From Laccaria trichodermophora (lineage: Eukaryota; Basidiomycota; Agaricomycetes; Agaricales; Hydnangiaceae): 64,000 nt of DNA. Positions 63,455 to 64,000 of the stretch are shown one piece after another; within the stretch, counting starts at the first letter, position 1, and each line of letters starts with the position of its first letter. A model generated the notes under the pieces. That model saw only the letters and a list, made by a program, of their open reading frames with translations. It was not told the DNA's origin and did not search any database. The translations under genes and the position numbers were made by a program. The DNA lies in assembly GCA_018417955.1 (NCBI GenBank), contig JACTVC010000006.1, positions 682,001-746,000 of the forward strand, read 5' to 3'.

Positions 63455-64000
63455 TATGTTTTGAGATAGGACAGTATGTATTAATATGGAGGCATCTTTC
63501 CTAATATGAAAGACAACTTGTGCATGATGTCAAAAACTAATGCAGCACCACTGGCAATATGTAAGTAAGATCATGTTAATCCTTCAACCTCATCCCCATA
63601 ACCTAGACAGAGCAAAGGACACCATAAACTACATGTCAACTACAAACTTTTCTAATGAAAAAGCGCACACTACAAACTTTTGTAGTCTCAAAAAGCGGAC
63701 ACTACAAACTTTTCTAATGAAAAAGCGCACACTGCAAACCTTTGTAGTGTCAAAAAGCAGACACTACAAACTTTTCTAATGAAAAAGCGGACACTACAAA
63801 CCTTTGTAGTCTCAAAAAGTGGACACTACAAACTTTCCTAAGGGACAAGTGCACACCAAACTTTTGTAGTGCCAAAAGGCAGAAACTACAAACCTTTCTA
63901 TGGAAAAAATGAACACTAAAAAATTTTGTGATGATGAAAAGTGGACACTACAAACTTTGTAGTCTTGGATCAGCTTTTAACCCTAACTTTGTATTCTAAG
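63455..64000. repeat. Right arm of the large inverted repeat
   Basis: Mirror of 62625-63170; it reaches the window end, so the arm may be longer. Confidence 0.95.

Overview
The window is fungal nuclear DNA, almost certainly from an Agaricomycete (mushroom-forming basidiomycete). The genes are split by many 45-60 nt GT-AG introns. Markers include a DUF6533 membrane protein, a GT69 (CAP59/CMT1-type) mannosyltransferase, an F-box protein of the usual agaric layout, and Ty3/gypsy and Tc1/mariner elements of fungal type. I rebuilt exons by hand; for ten host genes and both transposon genes the exon lengths sum to a multiple of three and the spliced product follows its family where one is known.

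Layout. 1-11 kb: transposon-rich. A decayed Ty3/gypsy element on the minus strand runs off the left edge. It is followed by the 3' ends of two other LTR elements, short tandem repeats, a degraded gene copy and a 400-bp TA-flanked MITE. 11.8-18.8 kb: a 12-exon METTL16-type U6 snRNA methyltransferase, a small secreted protein built partly from microexons, an F-box protein, and an unrecognised membrane-protein gene whose relative lies broken at 9 kb. 19.5-26.1 kb: a compact block of HSP60, a DEUBAD/ASXH protein, a UCH37/BAP1-type deubiquitinase, SDH4 and GRX5, with start codons of divergent pairs 38 and 89 bp apart. 26-35 kb: gene-poor, with one C2H2 zinc-finger gene. 35.3-43 kb: a KDM4-type histone demethylase followed by NBS1 (nibrin). 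43.3-49 kb: an uncharacterised gene, a DUF6533 gene and a GT69 glycosyltransferase. 49.4-64 kb: a stack of mobile DNA.

The most notable unit is a 2,828-bp DNA transposon (49412-52239). It has ~50-bp terminal inverted repeats and a TA target duplication. It carries two convergent, spliced, apparently intact genes: a DDE transposase and a 392-aa accessory protein on the other strand. Next to it is a 1,502-bp element with perfect 17-bp inverted repeats and a perfect 8-bp target duplication, carrying a broken PHD-finger gene. Then come a solo LTR with a perfect 5-bp target duplication and a second Ty3/gypsy element whose stop codons all fit C-to-T change. A minisatellite and a very large inverted repeat (two 546-bp arms, no difference found where compared) close the window.

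Functional links: the DEUBAD/ASXH protein and the UCH37/BAP1-type enzyme are the activator and enzyme halves of known deubiquitinase complexes, and here they are neighbours. HSP60, SDH4 and GRX5 are all mitochondrial. KDM4 and NBS1 are both chromatin/DNA-damage proteins in tandem. I found no tRNA, rRNA or CRISPR array.
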